Shown here piece by piece: positions 21,821-32,541 of a stretch of 64,000 nucleotides of DNA. The position numbers were made by a program, and so were the translations under genes. The notes below the pieces were generated by a model. The model had not been told where the DNA came from and did no database searches. It saw only the letters and a program-made list of their open reading frames with translations. Where the stretch lies: positions 83,227 to 147,226 of the forward strand of contig CACRSC010000015.1 of assembly GCA_902651635.1 (NCBI GenBank). The letters run 5' to 3'. Each line of letters opens with the position of its first letter. Position 1 is the first letter of the stretch. The DNA is from Mastigamoeba balamuthi. Taxonomy: Eukaryota; Evosea; Mastigamoebida; Mastigamoebidae.

Positions 21821-23937
21821 TTACACGCTGGCGCCCGAGCCCTGGAATGAGAGGGTGGCGTGGCTGCCCTTGCTGCACACCTGCCCGTAGTTGCCGTCGC
21901 CCACCAGCCACCCGACAGTGTTCCACACGCGGCACCTGCCGCACATGACCCTGCACGCCTTGACCGTCGCGAGCTCGTCGCCCAGCGCCCTGATGTTGTC
22001 GTTGAGGCCCGCCAGGTGCTCCGACAGGATCTGGATCTGCGCGTCGGTCGACCTGTTGGCCGTCGCGAGGTCGTCCTGCGCGTTGGCCAGCTGCTGCTCG
22101 AGCTGCGCCGCCCTGTCGAGCGCCGCCTTGAGCTCCGCGTCGCTCCGGGACGCGCTGCCCCTGAGGCGCTCGAGCTCCTTGCCGAGCTCCGTCGCGCGCG
22201 CGTCGGCCTTGTGCGCCTGGCCCTGGCACTGCAGCAGCAGCGCCTCGTAGTACTTCTTGACCAGCGCCTCGCGCTCCCTGTCCTCGGGCGTCACCCCGAG
22301 CCCCTCGGTCGTCGTCCCGTTCTGGTCCACGACGCTCATCGTGTACCGGCCCTCGCCCGTCGTCTGCTGCGGCTGCTGCGCGGGGCTGCCGGGCTGCACC
22401 TGCAGCACGGGCGACAGCGACAGCGACCCGCGCGGCGACACGGGCGACTTCTCGAGCACCAGCGACCCGCGCGCCGAGACCGACGACGCGCCCTGCTCCC
22501 TGGCGCTCGACCGGGCCGCGCTGTCGATCTGCTGCTGCAGCGAGCCCCTCTCGGCCCTCGCGGCCCCGAGCTCGGCCTCGAGCCGCTCTGCCCGCTCGCT
22601 GGCCGCGCGCTCGCGTTCGAGGAGCTCCGCGAGCAGCTGCTTGTCGCGCAGCGCCTCGTCGTACGGCACAGACGCCGTCGGCATCGCCTCGGCCAGCCCC
22701 GCGGCGTACGCGGCGCTCCTCGCGAGCGCCTCCCGCGCCCACGCGCTGTCGTCCGACGTCGACGCGTCCCAGCGGCGGAGCGCGGCCACGCGGCGGTCGT
22801 CAAAGGGCAGCCGCTCGCGGACCTCTGCGCGCAGCGACTGCAGCTCCGACGACAGCCGCTCGACGACGGCCGACGTCCTGCGGTCCTTCTCGGCCGACTC
22901 TGCGCGGGCCGCCTCGAGCTCCATCGACAGCGTGCGCAGGGCCTCTGCCGAGGCGTCGCGCTCGTCGCGGAGCTGCGCCGCGGCCTCGCGGGCCTCGCGC
23001 TCGCGGGCTGCAAGCTCCTCCTCGCGCCGGGCCGCGGCCGACTTGGTCTGCGCCAGCTTGGCCTCGAGGGTCTCGAGCACGCGCTTGTGCTCGTCGCGCA
23101 CGTCGACGATGCGCGTGTGCAGCTGCTCGTTCTCGCGGATCTTGCCGTCGAGTTCGTAGCGGGCGACCTCGAGTTGCTCGAGCACCCGAGCGTGCTCCGC
23201 CCTCGAGACCCCGCGGAACAGGCCCATGCCCCCGCTCCCCGACGACGACGACGACCCGCTCGACGGCCGCCTCTCGAGCTCCTCCTGCAGCGCAGCCACT
23301 CTCTGGTGGTGCCGTGTGCAGGGGACAGGCAGATTTATGTGACGTCAGAAGAGGATCTGGAGCTGGGAAATGCCTGGCGGGGGGGGGGGGGGGGGNTCAG
23401 AAGAGGATCTGGAGCTGGGAAATGCCTGCGGCGGGGCGGCCGACTTTGGTCAGGCGGGCGATGTTGAAGTCGGCCGCGTCCAGGCGCTCGACGGCGTCCC
23501 GCGACGCGATGTCCTTGTTGCGGGCGTCCTCCTCGGCCTCCTCCACCCGCGCCTCGAGCTCCCTGCTCCTCTGCTGCTCCGCCAGCACCGCCTTCTTGAG
23601 CAGCGCGATTTGCTGCGTGACGTCAATGCCACGTAAGCGATACGGAAATCTCCCTGCCAGTGAAACGAAACGGGAACTCGGGCCGCGCGGAGCCAGCGGC
23701 GCAGTACAGGTGGTGAGCAGGCCAGGGGGGCTGTGGCGGGAGTGGGCGCACCTGGCGGGCACGGTTGAGGCACGTGGCGGCGTCGCACGAGTCCGAGGGC
23801 GTGCCGGGGCTCTCGGAGCGCGAGGGGGAGCGGCCGCCGACGCTGGCCGACGCGAGGCGCGGCGAGAGCGGCGCGGTGACCACGAAGTCGGCGCCGGCGC
23901 GCGGGCTGAGCGACGGCGCCGGTGTTGGGAGCTCCAT
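21821..23937 (-). CDS. PPP1R21: PPP1R21 orthologue (FERRY complex subunit), coiled coil
   Basis: Three exons. Exon 1 is a Ser/Pro-rich N-terminus (MELPTPAPSLSPRAGADF). Exon 2 starts QIALLKKAVLAEQQRSRELE, matching the N-terminal coil of PPP1R21. Exon 3 continues RVAALQEELERR and KIRENEQLHTRIVDVRDEHK, which correspond to the RVELLQDEL and KIEENERLH segments. Further matches are VRERLPFDD, SVPYDEALRDKQLLAELLER, and QIQILSEHLAGLNDNIRALG near the end. In animals PPP1R21 is the Rab5-binding core of the FERRY complex on early endosomes. The large middle helical region of the animal protein is mostly missing. An extra tail carries CGRCRVWNTVGW and a further Cys, a possible zinc site. The stop is at 21821. 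Confidence 0.82.
23335..23430. repeat. Duplicated block flanking a G run and one N (probable assembly scar)
   Basis: The block TCAGAAGAGGATCTGGAGCT plus GGGAAATGCCTG occurs twice. The copies are separated by about 17 G residues and a single N at about 23396. It lies in an intron of PPP1R21, so the protein is not affected. The simplest explanation is a mis-joined low-quality read end. Confidence 0.8.
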
Positions 23938-24058
23938 CGAATATCAAGAGAACGCAGCACGGGAATCTGAAAGGCAAATATCTCGAGGATTCTGTCCCTC
24001 TGGTATCTAGATCTGCTTGATCTCTCTTTCGGGGGGCTATCTGCGTTTCGCGTTGAGA

Positions 24059-25717
24059 ATGGAGCTGCTCTCACCCCGCGACGAGCGTCTACTTCCCGTG
24101 ATAGACGACCTGTGCTGGTACCCGCCCCCGCGCCCTCGACTGACAGACTGCTGCCCCTCGCCCTCTGGGGCACAAATCGCACACAGCGCAAGCAAAATCA
24201 CGCAAAATCCAAAAATCCAAAAGCGTATCTCGCGAAAAATTTTCGTCACTGCTGACGTGTGCGCAAATACAGCCGGTTCATCGTGAACATGCCGCAGGAG
24301 GAGTTTGACACGACGGACCGCGTGCTGTTCCTGGTGGAGGAGGCGCACTGGTTCTACACGGACTTCTACCAGGGCCACGCGCCCCCCGACGACCCCTCGG
24401 GCGCCCCTCTGCCCCCGCTCGACTTCCGCCGCTTCGCCTCGCTCAGTGAGCTCGAGCCCACCCTCCCACACGCCACACACCTCCTCACACGGCCTTGTTG
24501 CAGTCTTCAGGCGGTGCCAGGGTCTGCTGCAGCTCAACGAGCCCATCGACAAGGTCATCGACGACTTGTGAGTGCCCCCTTGCTGGCCTCCCGCTTGCTT
24601 GCCCCCTTGGCTCTTGGCTCTGTGGCCAACTGTCTCCCCCACCTCTAGCCACAGGTACAAGGGCAGCGTGCCGGTGTACGGGTGCATCCTGCTCAACCCG
24701 ACGATGGACAAGGTCCGCGAGGCCTGGCCACCCCGTTGCTGCCCCCCGCTGGGCTGACCCCCCTTGTCGCTCTGCTCCCCCGCGCCAAAGGTGCTGCTCG
24801 TCAAGGGCAACGGCAGGTCGTGGGGGTTCCCCAAGGGCAAGGTCAACCAGGCAGAGTCGCCCGCCGACTGCGCGGCCCGCGAGGCGCTGGAGGAGACGGG
24901 CTACGACGTGACGCCCGCGCTCAGGCCCGAGCTCTTCCTCGAGAGCTCGTCGCCCGGCGGCAACCCCGGCGGCGCCCGCCTCTACATCTGCACGGGGACC
25001 AACGAGGCGTTCGCGTTCGCGCCGAGGGTCCGCGGGGAGATCACGGACATCCGCTGGTTCAACCTGGCCGAGCTGCCCCTCACGTCGGCCGACAGGCACT
25101 ACCCCCGCATCTTCTACTCGAGTGCGCAGCCTGCGCCGCCTGCGGCTCGGAGGGGGTGGACTCACGAGGCTTGGCAGTCGTGCCGTACATGAGGAGGCTG
25201 ATGGACTGGGTGAGGCAGGAGAAGGCCGCGACTGTCGCGGCCATCATGGGCGCCGCCGGGGGCCACTCGACGGGGGCGTCACCGCCCGACATGGTCCTGG
25301 ACATACGCAGGCAGAAGCAGCAGGACCAGCTGGCGCAGTCCAAGCCGCCCGCGAGGCGCAAGCGGCAGATGGCGAAGCTCAAGCAACAGCAACAGCAGCA
25401 GCAGGCGCAGATGCACCACGCGCACCCGGCGCCTGTGAACGGGTTCGTGTCGCCCGTGCACTCGCCGAGGGGGAGCATACAGCCGCCGGCGAGGCTCAAC
25501 ATCGTCAAGCCCTCGGCGGCTGTCCTGCCGGCGTTCCCCAGCACCGTGGCCCCGCTTACGGTCCCCGCGGTGATGCCCGCTTTGCAGTACAGCTCGCCCT
25601 CTGGGCCACCCTCCTCGCTCACGCGTTTCGTCCAGTTTGGAGACCGTCGCACGGAGCGAAAAACAGCAGGACAAGCAGGGGACGTTTGCAAGCTCCTCGT
25701 TCCCCTTCAACCTGTGA
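24059..25717 (+). CDS. DCP2: mRNA-decapping enzyme DCP2 (Nudix hydrolase)
   Basis: DCP2 removes the m7G cap from mRNA in the cytoplasm to start 5'-3' decay. The N-terminal regulatory domain shows RFIVNMPQEEF and VEEAHWFYTDFYQ. The Nudix domain follows (YKGSVPVYGCILLNPTMDKV, GRSWGFPKGKVNQAE). The catalytic Nudix box is intact: G-x5-E-x7-REALEETGYD. Box B-like helices follow (IVPYMRRLMDWVRQEKA). The C-terminal tail is basic, then Gln- and Pro-rich, ending ASSSFPFNL. Seven exons join in frame; the last intron is only 36 nt. The short C-terminal motif after a disordered tail is typical of decapping-factor docking, which is inference. Convergent with the PKA regulatory subunit gene. Confidence 0.92.
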
Positions 25718-25875
25718 CGGCCGTTGCGCTATCTTCGTGGCTCAGATCCGGCAGCGTCAACTACGAATGGAACCACTACCCGCTTCTTGTTGTGCCGAAG
25801 GGCAACGGGGGTTGTGGGGGAGAGAAGGCCTATTTGGAGCTCGACCAGTTGCTTGCCAAGACCCCGGCCCCGCGC

Positions 25876-26985
25876 CTAGCTGAAAGGCGCGGGGACGTAC
25901 GCCGCGATGTTGCGCCGCAGGACGTCCTCGCACGGGCCGAGCAGCGACGCAAAGTCGGCAGCGCTGAGCGACAGCAGCGAGACGTCCGAGGCCGCGGTGA
26001 CGGTCGCGGCCCTGCGGCTGTCCCTCGACGAGCGCAGCAGCGCGAGCTCGCCGAAGTAGTCGCCGGGCCCCAGCATCCCGACGTCGCTGCCCTTGACGCT
26101 CACGCGCACGGCCCCCGACTCGACCAGGAAGAACCTGTCGCCGTGCTCCCCCTCGCGCACGATCGCCTCGCCGCGGCGGGCCCTGAGGCTCTCGAGCGCG
26201 TCGGCCAGGCTCGCGCGCTCGTACTCGCTCAGGCGCGAGAGCAGCGGACAGCGCGAGAGGAACCCCGAGAGCCGCGCGCGCCGCTCCATCGCCGTGTACA
26301 TGACCGCCCGCCTGTACACCTCGCGCTCCATGACCCACAGCCTGCCGTGCTCGGCGCTCTGTGGTGCCAGCCGGTCAGCTCGCGGGCCGCGCAGAAGAGC
26401 GCACGGTGACGGTGGCCGCGCGCGGCATGTCGTACATCAGCGCGAGCTCCCCGAAGCCCCTGCCGGGCCCCAGGGTCGCCACGATCGACCCGTCGATGCT
26501 CACCACGAACGCACCCTGGTCGATCACGTAGAACTCCTTGCCGCCCCCGCCTGCAGCAGCGCAAGTCGCAATTGGGAAGGGAGGCCGGGCGTATGAGGAG
26601 CTCGCCCGCCAGAGTCAATTGGGTTCCACTGCGGTGCACCTTGGTGGATGACGACCTCTCCCGGAGTCGTGCGGCGCTCGGTGAGCTCGAGGGCCAGGGT
26701 GCTGAGCTGGTGCTGCGAGACTCCGCGGGTCAGCGTGTTGCCCGCCAGCACCTCCTCGAGCCGCGTGCGCGTCTCGGCGTGCGCTCCGGTCATCGGCGGG
26801 GTCACCGAGAGGTCCCGGCCCCTCGGGAACAGCAGCAGCGCCTCGGTGCTCTCGGAGCTCACGGAGAAGCGCCTCCCCAGTCTCGCGCGGGGCAGCGTCG
26901 CAGGGACGTGGGTCTCGACGAGCGAGCTCTGCGCTACGGAGGAGGCCGCGGACGGTACGGGGATGCTCTCGGTTGCCGCGCGCAT
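25876..26985 (-). CDS. PRKAR: cAMP-dependent protein kinase regulatory subunit
   Basis: Two tandem cyclic-nucleotide-binding domains. The first, split by an intron, ends in GFGELALMYDMPRAATVT, with the conserved Glu and Arg of the phosphate-binding cassette. The second has YFGELALLRSSRDSRRAATV. Between them, MEREVYRRAVMYTAMERRA matches the inter-domain helix of PKA regulatory subunits. Upstream of the first domain is RLGRRFSVSSES. Its RRFS fits the autoinhibitory site and is phosphorylatable, as in RII. No dimerisation/docking domain is evident in the roughly 30 residues before it, so the protein may be monomeric. Two introns; TAG stop. About 310 residues. Confidence 0.88.
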
Positions 26986-27097
26986 TCGAAATCAAACGTC
27001 TGCTACGCCAACAACTTCTGCGAAAAGAACAGCGGGTTTTTGTTGTTTTCGGAGATTTGCCCAATTGAATTCAACGTCTCTTGCTGGGCGCCCCTCC

Positions 27098-30000
27098 TCA
27101 CTTCTTCTTCTTGGGCTTGTCGACCGACCAGTGGCCGACGAGGAGCTGGTCGCGGAGGACGTTGTAGAAGTGCTTCCCGGCGCCCGTGTGCCGCTTGACG
27201 GCGTCCCTGGCCTCCTCCTTGATCATCTTCTTGTCGAGGTTCATGTAGAGCACCTCGCGGATCTGGTGACGCAGCCTGTACGAGACGTCGCTCTTGTCCT
27301 TGGAGAAGAAGCTCTTGAACTTGGACCACGCGCTCATGTCGCTCTTGATCCTCGTGATCGCGTAGAGGACGGCGACGGCGATCTCACGCGTGCCGTAGAC
27401 GAGCGGGTGCATCTGCAGGATGCCGAGCATCGTCTGCAGGTTCGAGGCGAGCGCGTCCTTGGTCGCCTCGTCGACCTTGAGGTCGAGGTAGATGCCCAGC
27501 AGGAACAGGTCGCTCACCGTCACGACGAACTCGCTCGACCGGAACAGCCCCTCGTGTGTGCCGCGCGCGTGCCAGTCGCTAGCCACGAGGCCGCCGATCG
27601 ACAGCGAGCTCATCAGGTGCACCTTGTGGCGCAGCGACAGCGCCGAGAACAGGCCGACGAGCGTCTGCATGAACGACGACTCGAGCGAGATCTCCGAGGC
27701 CGTCAGGAAGTAGTCCGGGCTCTGTCCCGGCGGCAGCGGGAACCGGGCGAGCTCGGGGCTGAGGAAGACGAGCCGGCTCGACTTGGGCATCGCGAGCTGC
27801 GCGCAGAACGAGCGGTTCTCGTCAAAGACGATGACGCCGTCGTCGTGGCGCGACGCCCGGACGTAGGTCTCGAACTCGAACGGGCCGACCGTGTCGATCA
27901 TCGGCGGGAAGTGCGTCTCGATGTCGACGAGGTCCAGCCCGAGGTCCTCTGCGATGTCGCCGTAGGGCCTGCCGACCGCGAGGATCAGCAGCGGGGGCGG
28001 CATGCCGGGCGCCTGGGCCTTCCACGAGAACTGCGACGAGTAGTACTGCCGCGTGAGGCGGTTGAACGAGATGCCGCAGTAGCGGTCGAGGTCCCACACG
28101 CGCGGGTTGAGCGAGAGGCCGCGGATGAGCCGGTTCCAGCAGAGGAACTGGTACGCGGACATCTCGCTGCTCGTGAACAGCACCACGTCGGACCCCGGGC
28201 ACGAGGCAAACTCGCCAAAGTCTGGCACGCAGCGCACAGAGCCCGCCGCGTGCTCGATGAGCTCGCCGCGCAGCGCCAGCTCGGCGGTGAAGGCCATCCT
28301 GTCAAAGTGCAGCGACGAGGCGGCCATCGCGACGCTCACCGAGACCGTCTGGCGGCCCAGCGGCGGTATCTCGGGCACGGCGACCGTCACGAAGCGCGCG
28401 CAGGGGCCGCACTCGGCGCTGCCGTCGACGACGAGGTTCTCGTGGTGCCGCAGCGTGACAGCAACGTCGCGGACGGGCGCCAGCGAGAGATTGACGACGT
28501 CGAGCTCGATGCGCGTCGACTCCCCGCGGGCGATGCCGCTGCAGTAGCGCAGGCCTCCGCAGCGCACGGGCCAGAACGAGTCGATGCCGAAGACCCTCCC
28601 GCCGCGCCTGTACTGCCTGCCGCCGGCCTCCAGCGTCGTCGCGACGTTGAGGCGGTGCACCACGGGCCCCGGTGTGCTTAGCTATCGCAGAGTTTCGTGA
28701 GGTCACGGGCAATTTGCTGGAAGCAAAGAGAGCGCTCGCTCGCACGGCATCGTAGTGGTGGATCAGCGCGCGGAGCTCCTGGTGGCCGCAGTCGTGCATC
28801 TGCCCCGGGGCGAGGGGCGGGATGGCCAGCGCCTCGCCCGGCCGCGGCGTGACGAAAAGCTCGGGGACGAGCGCCAACGCCGACGGGCCCGTCGGGAGCT
28901 CGCCGCAGTTGCGCACGACGACGCGCGTCACGATGACCTCCTCGCCGGGCTCGAAGACGCCGTCGCCGTTGCCGTCGACGATCGACAGCGACTCGACGCG
29001 CAGCTGCGGCGGCATGCGGCTCTGCGCCACGGGGACGTTCGTCGCGGGGTCGAGCAGCACGTACGCAACGGACCCCGGGGCCCCGTCGATGCCGCGGTTG
29101 CCGCTGGTCCCGGACACTCCGTCGCACCCACTGCAGCTGTGAGGGGGAAGCGCGCGAGTAGTCAGCAACACGACGGAGACCCGTGGGATGCGTTACCCGG
29201 AGGACCCGTGGCTGCCAGAGCTGCCGTGGCTGCCGGTCTTTGTGACGGTCTCCCAGTGGGTCTCGTGCTGGCCCGTCTGTGAGTTGTACTCGGTCCTCTG
29301 CACGCGCTCCGTGTACGACGACGGTTCGCCTCCGGACCCTCCTTGGCCGCCGTGGCCCTTGTATCCGCCGCTGCCTCCCGGCCCACCGCTGCCGCCCCTG
29401 CCGCCCCGGCCGCCCCTTATCCTGCACTTGACCGCGAGCATCATCGAGCTGTCGGCAGACTGCACAGTCACAGCCCCCGCCTGGCCTCCGTTGCCTCCGT
29501 CGCCGCCCCGTCCTGAGGCAGGCCCACGTCAGAGAGTCTCGGATGGGGCCCCCAATCTCGTTGCTGCGTGCCTCCGTTGCCTCCGTTGCCGCCGTTACCG
29601 CCCTGGCCTCCGCGTCCACCGGTACCGCCGGACGCCATGCTGTGCGAGTCGCTGCCACCGCGGCCGTTGCTTCCGGGTCCGCCACGACCTCCGTCGCCGC
29701 CCCTGCCTGCATGTCAACAGAGTCAGCCAAGGGCGCGTCCGCAGCTCGAACGGACCTCCGTCACCACCTCTGCCGCCGTCGCCGCCATCGCCGCCGTTTC
29801 CGCCAGAGGCGTCGAGGAGGAGCATCGGCTGGACGGCGCCGGTGGGCGGCGCGACGGCCCTCTGAGCGCCGTTGATGTTGGACTCGACGACGCCAGCAGT
29901 CCTGCAGAAGAGCGTGGCGTTGATGCTGGCGGACGGTGGGGCGTCCTGGCCGCGGCTGCCGTCCCCGCCAAACGACCCGTGGCCTCCGTGGCCACCGGTG

Positions 30001-32071
30001 CCCCCGGTGTCGCAGTTGCCATACGAGTCGTGGCCGTGGTGGCCGTCGCTCCCGCGGTAGCCCGTCGAGCCGTCGGCCCCGTGCGCCCCGTGCACTGTCG
30101 TCGCGAAGACCTCGTACACGCGCTCGGGCTTGGCGAGGACCCGCCCGAGCACGACGCCGTTGGCGGGTATCGAGAGGAGCATCGTGACGGCCGGCAGGTC
30201 CTTCTTGCACTCGACGGTGCGGTACTTGGATGCCTGGGGGACAAACGGGCGCGGGGGCCTCTGGACAAACGCGCCGAGCTCCGGGTAGCGCAGCGCAAGG
30301 AAGGCCCTCGTGAGCTCCGCGATGGTCGCCCTCAGGACCTCCGCCTGCCCCTGGGCCTCGGCGGGGTTGTACGCGGGCGCCGAGGGGCAGAACAAGGCGG
30401 CCATGCGCAGCCGCGGGCTGCCGCTCTTGGCGCCCTCGAGGGGCAGCGCCACCTCGACGGCGGTGTTGTCGGGGACCAGGCGCGGGTCCACGATCGAGGT
30501 GCCGACGGGCGACGCGCGCGAGAAGAGGCCGCCGGGCCTGAGCAGGCGGACGTAGAGCGGCTCCGCGCGGGACTTGAGGAAGAACCAGAAGTCCTCGTTC
30601 CACACGGGCTGCTGCTGCCGCTTGAGCTTCTTCGTCGACGTCTCGACGGCCGACTGCTGCGAGTGCTGGTGCAGCTCGACGTAGACCTCGTCGGCGCCCT
30701 CGACCTCGGCTGCGTCGAGGACCCTGACGAACAGCGAGCCCGTCTTGGCGGCGGCGCCGATGACGGGGACCGTGGGCTCCGCGCAGCAGGCCGCCTTGTC
30801 GTGCGTCGCGAGCGGCTTGGGCCTGAAAGTGAGCTCGACGCGGATCTCCGGGGCGGCCGCCGGGCTGGCGTCCACAGGGGGCGCGCCGGGCGGCACCGGC
30901 TGCTGGAGACGCGACCAGAAGGCGACGGTGCGGTCGGGGGGCAGCTCCATCACGATGACCTCGGAGAAGCCCAGCTGCCTCTCAGTCCCACCCTCCTGCG
31001 CGGGGTGCTGTCACTGGCCGCCCCGAGCCCACCGGCCGTGAAGACCGTCGCCCGCGCACCACGACGTAGAAGAAGATGGCCTCGCCGGCGCTCGACACCT
31101 CCAGCACGCACGCATTCCCGGTCTCCCAGGCGAGATTCTTGCGTTCCACCCGGTTCCGCGAACCAGCAGCCGCCAGCCCAGCGCAAAGGCGAGTCAATAT
31201 ACGGGGGAAAGTGACGTCGCGTGAGGTGTACCGTGGTAGGCGGCGTGCGGAAGGGCTCGCCCTGGGCGTGCTTGAGGCACGACACGACGTACACTGGCGC
31301 CCCGGCGTCCGGCAGGCCGCGCACGGCCACGACGCGGACGTCGACCTCGCCGAGCATGTCGCCCGCGTGCGGCGTCATGACGACGAGCGCCACGCCCTCG
31401 CGCTGCTGCTGCTGCTGCTGCGGGGCCCCGGGCGAGTAGACGGGGGCCAGCGAGCTGCGCGAGGGGTCGCGCCCCCCGGGGCAGACGAGGAACTGCTCGT
31501 CGTCGCCCGGCGACGTGGCGCTGGCGGCGGGCCTGTGCGAGCGCGGGACGGTCACCCACGTGCCGTGGAACGTCCGCAGCGCCACCAGCGTGCCCCCCGC
31601 CGCGCGCTCGGGCACGAACGCCTCGAACGTGTCGCTGACGACGCGGTCTGCGCTGAGCCCCCCGTCGCGCTCGGCGCAGAGGTACCGCCCGTGCCGCGTG
31701 CGCAGGCTGATGGCGCCCTGCACCTCCGCGCTGGGCTCCGCCGTGAACAGCTCGCACTCTGCGCGGGAGCGGAGTGGGGGGCCAGCGGTGCTCAGTCCTC
31801 TGCTGGAGAGAGGGAGACAGATAGACAGAGAAAGAGTGGCAGAGAGACATAGAGACAGTGACAGAGTGCCAGAGTGCCAGAGACAGAGACAGAGACAGAG
31901 ACAGAAGAGAGAGGAGAGAGGCAGAGAAGGGGGGGGGGAAGGGCTACCGTGGCACTTGTCGTCGCAGACGGCGCGGCCCTTGGGGGTGGCGCTCAGGTAG
32001 CGCCCGCGCGAGGTCTTGAGGCCGAACGGCGAGAGCTGCATGAGCTCCTGGGCCAGGTCCGCCTCGGCCAT
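27098..32071 (-). CDS. Large multidomain protein: fascin-like, C2-like, Gly-rich, Ig-like and helical C-terminal regions
   Basis: About eight exons join in frame. The N-terminus (PFGLKTSRGRYLSATPKG, then LRTRHGRYLCAERDGGLSAD) has the repeated GRYL signature of fascin-like beta-trefoils. Two C2-like segments follow (REGVALVVMTPHAGDMLGEV and SLFVRVLDAAEVEGADEVYV). A long collagen-like but irregular Gly-rich region has runs of GGxGG. Then come a CARDB/Ig-like part (VESLSIVDGNGDGVFEPGEE) and a C-terminal domain of about 500 residues ending SVDKPKKKK. There is no signal peptide or membrane span, so it is probably cytosolic and linked to membrane or cytoskeleton, which is inference. I know no named family with this order. 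About 1,450 residues. Confidence 0.72.
31795..31950. repeat. Purine-rich GACAGAGA microsatellite in an intron
   Basis: The plus strand shows imperfect repeats of GACAGAGA and GAGAG. They lie in the first intron of the fascin-like/C2 gene, between its first two coding exons. No function is evident. Confidence 0.7.
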
Positions 32072-32541
32072 CCTCGCGGGCTAGGTCGGTTGGGTTGGTT
32101 TGGGCGCAGGAACCGGCGGGTTCGGCGTTTACGAGAAAAGAATATTGCGTGAGCAGTTGAATCGGGTTGCGGATTTCCCCTGATATCCCACAGCCGGCTG
32201 GTGTGTGGTGTACAGGCTGCAAGGCTTATGGTCGGTACACCCCTCCCGTGGTTGATCTGAGGGAGAAAACAAGTGGGAAGCGAGTTCGGTTTCAGTGAGG
32301 AATAAACTGGAATCTGAAACACGTTTAGCACGGCTGGGTGTCGCGCGTCCCTGGGTCAGCTGCTTCGGAGGCCCTTGTGCCTGATCCGTTATATGGGATC
32401 AGCTGTTTTGGTGTTCTAGAAGAGTCTGCGACCGCCATTGGTGCACTAGTCACCCCGATCTGCAGCAGCAGCAGCAGAATCTGTTGTCCAGGATAATCTC
32501 CCCAAACCTGGTGCAGGCGCAGACCCACCAGATAGCAGCAG
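32072..32541. promoter_or_regulatory. Divergent intergenic region
   Basis: About 470 bp between the starts of the minus-strand fascin-like/C2 gene and the plus-strand membrane protein gene. It is AT-richer than the exons and contains a GATATC at 32182-32187, about 110 bp from the minus-strand start. No gene is seen. Confidence 0.4.

Noticed and set aside
23344-23360. TCAGAAGAGGATCTG matches the coding of an epitope tag widely used in vectors
   Set aside because: It is in an intron of the opposite-strand gene, with no other vector sequence around it. A chance match beside an assembly scar is more likely.
29190-29770. Plus-strand Pro/Leu-rich frames over 29.2-29.9 kb
   Set aside because: They are the complement of the Gly-rich exons of the minus-strand fascin-like/C2 gene.
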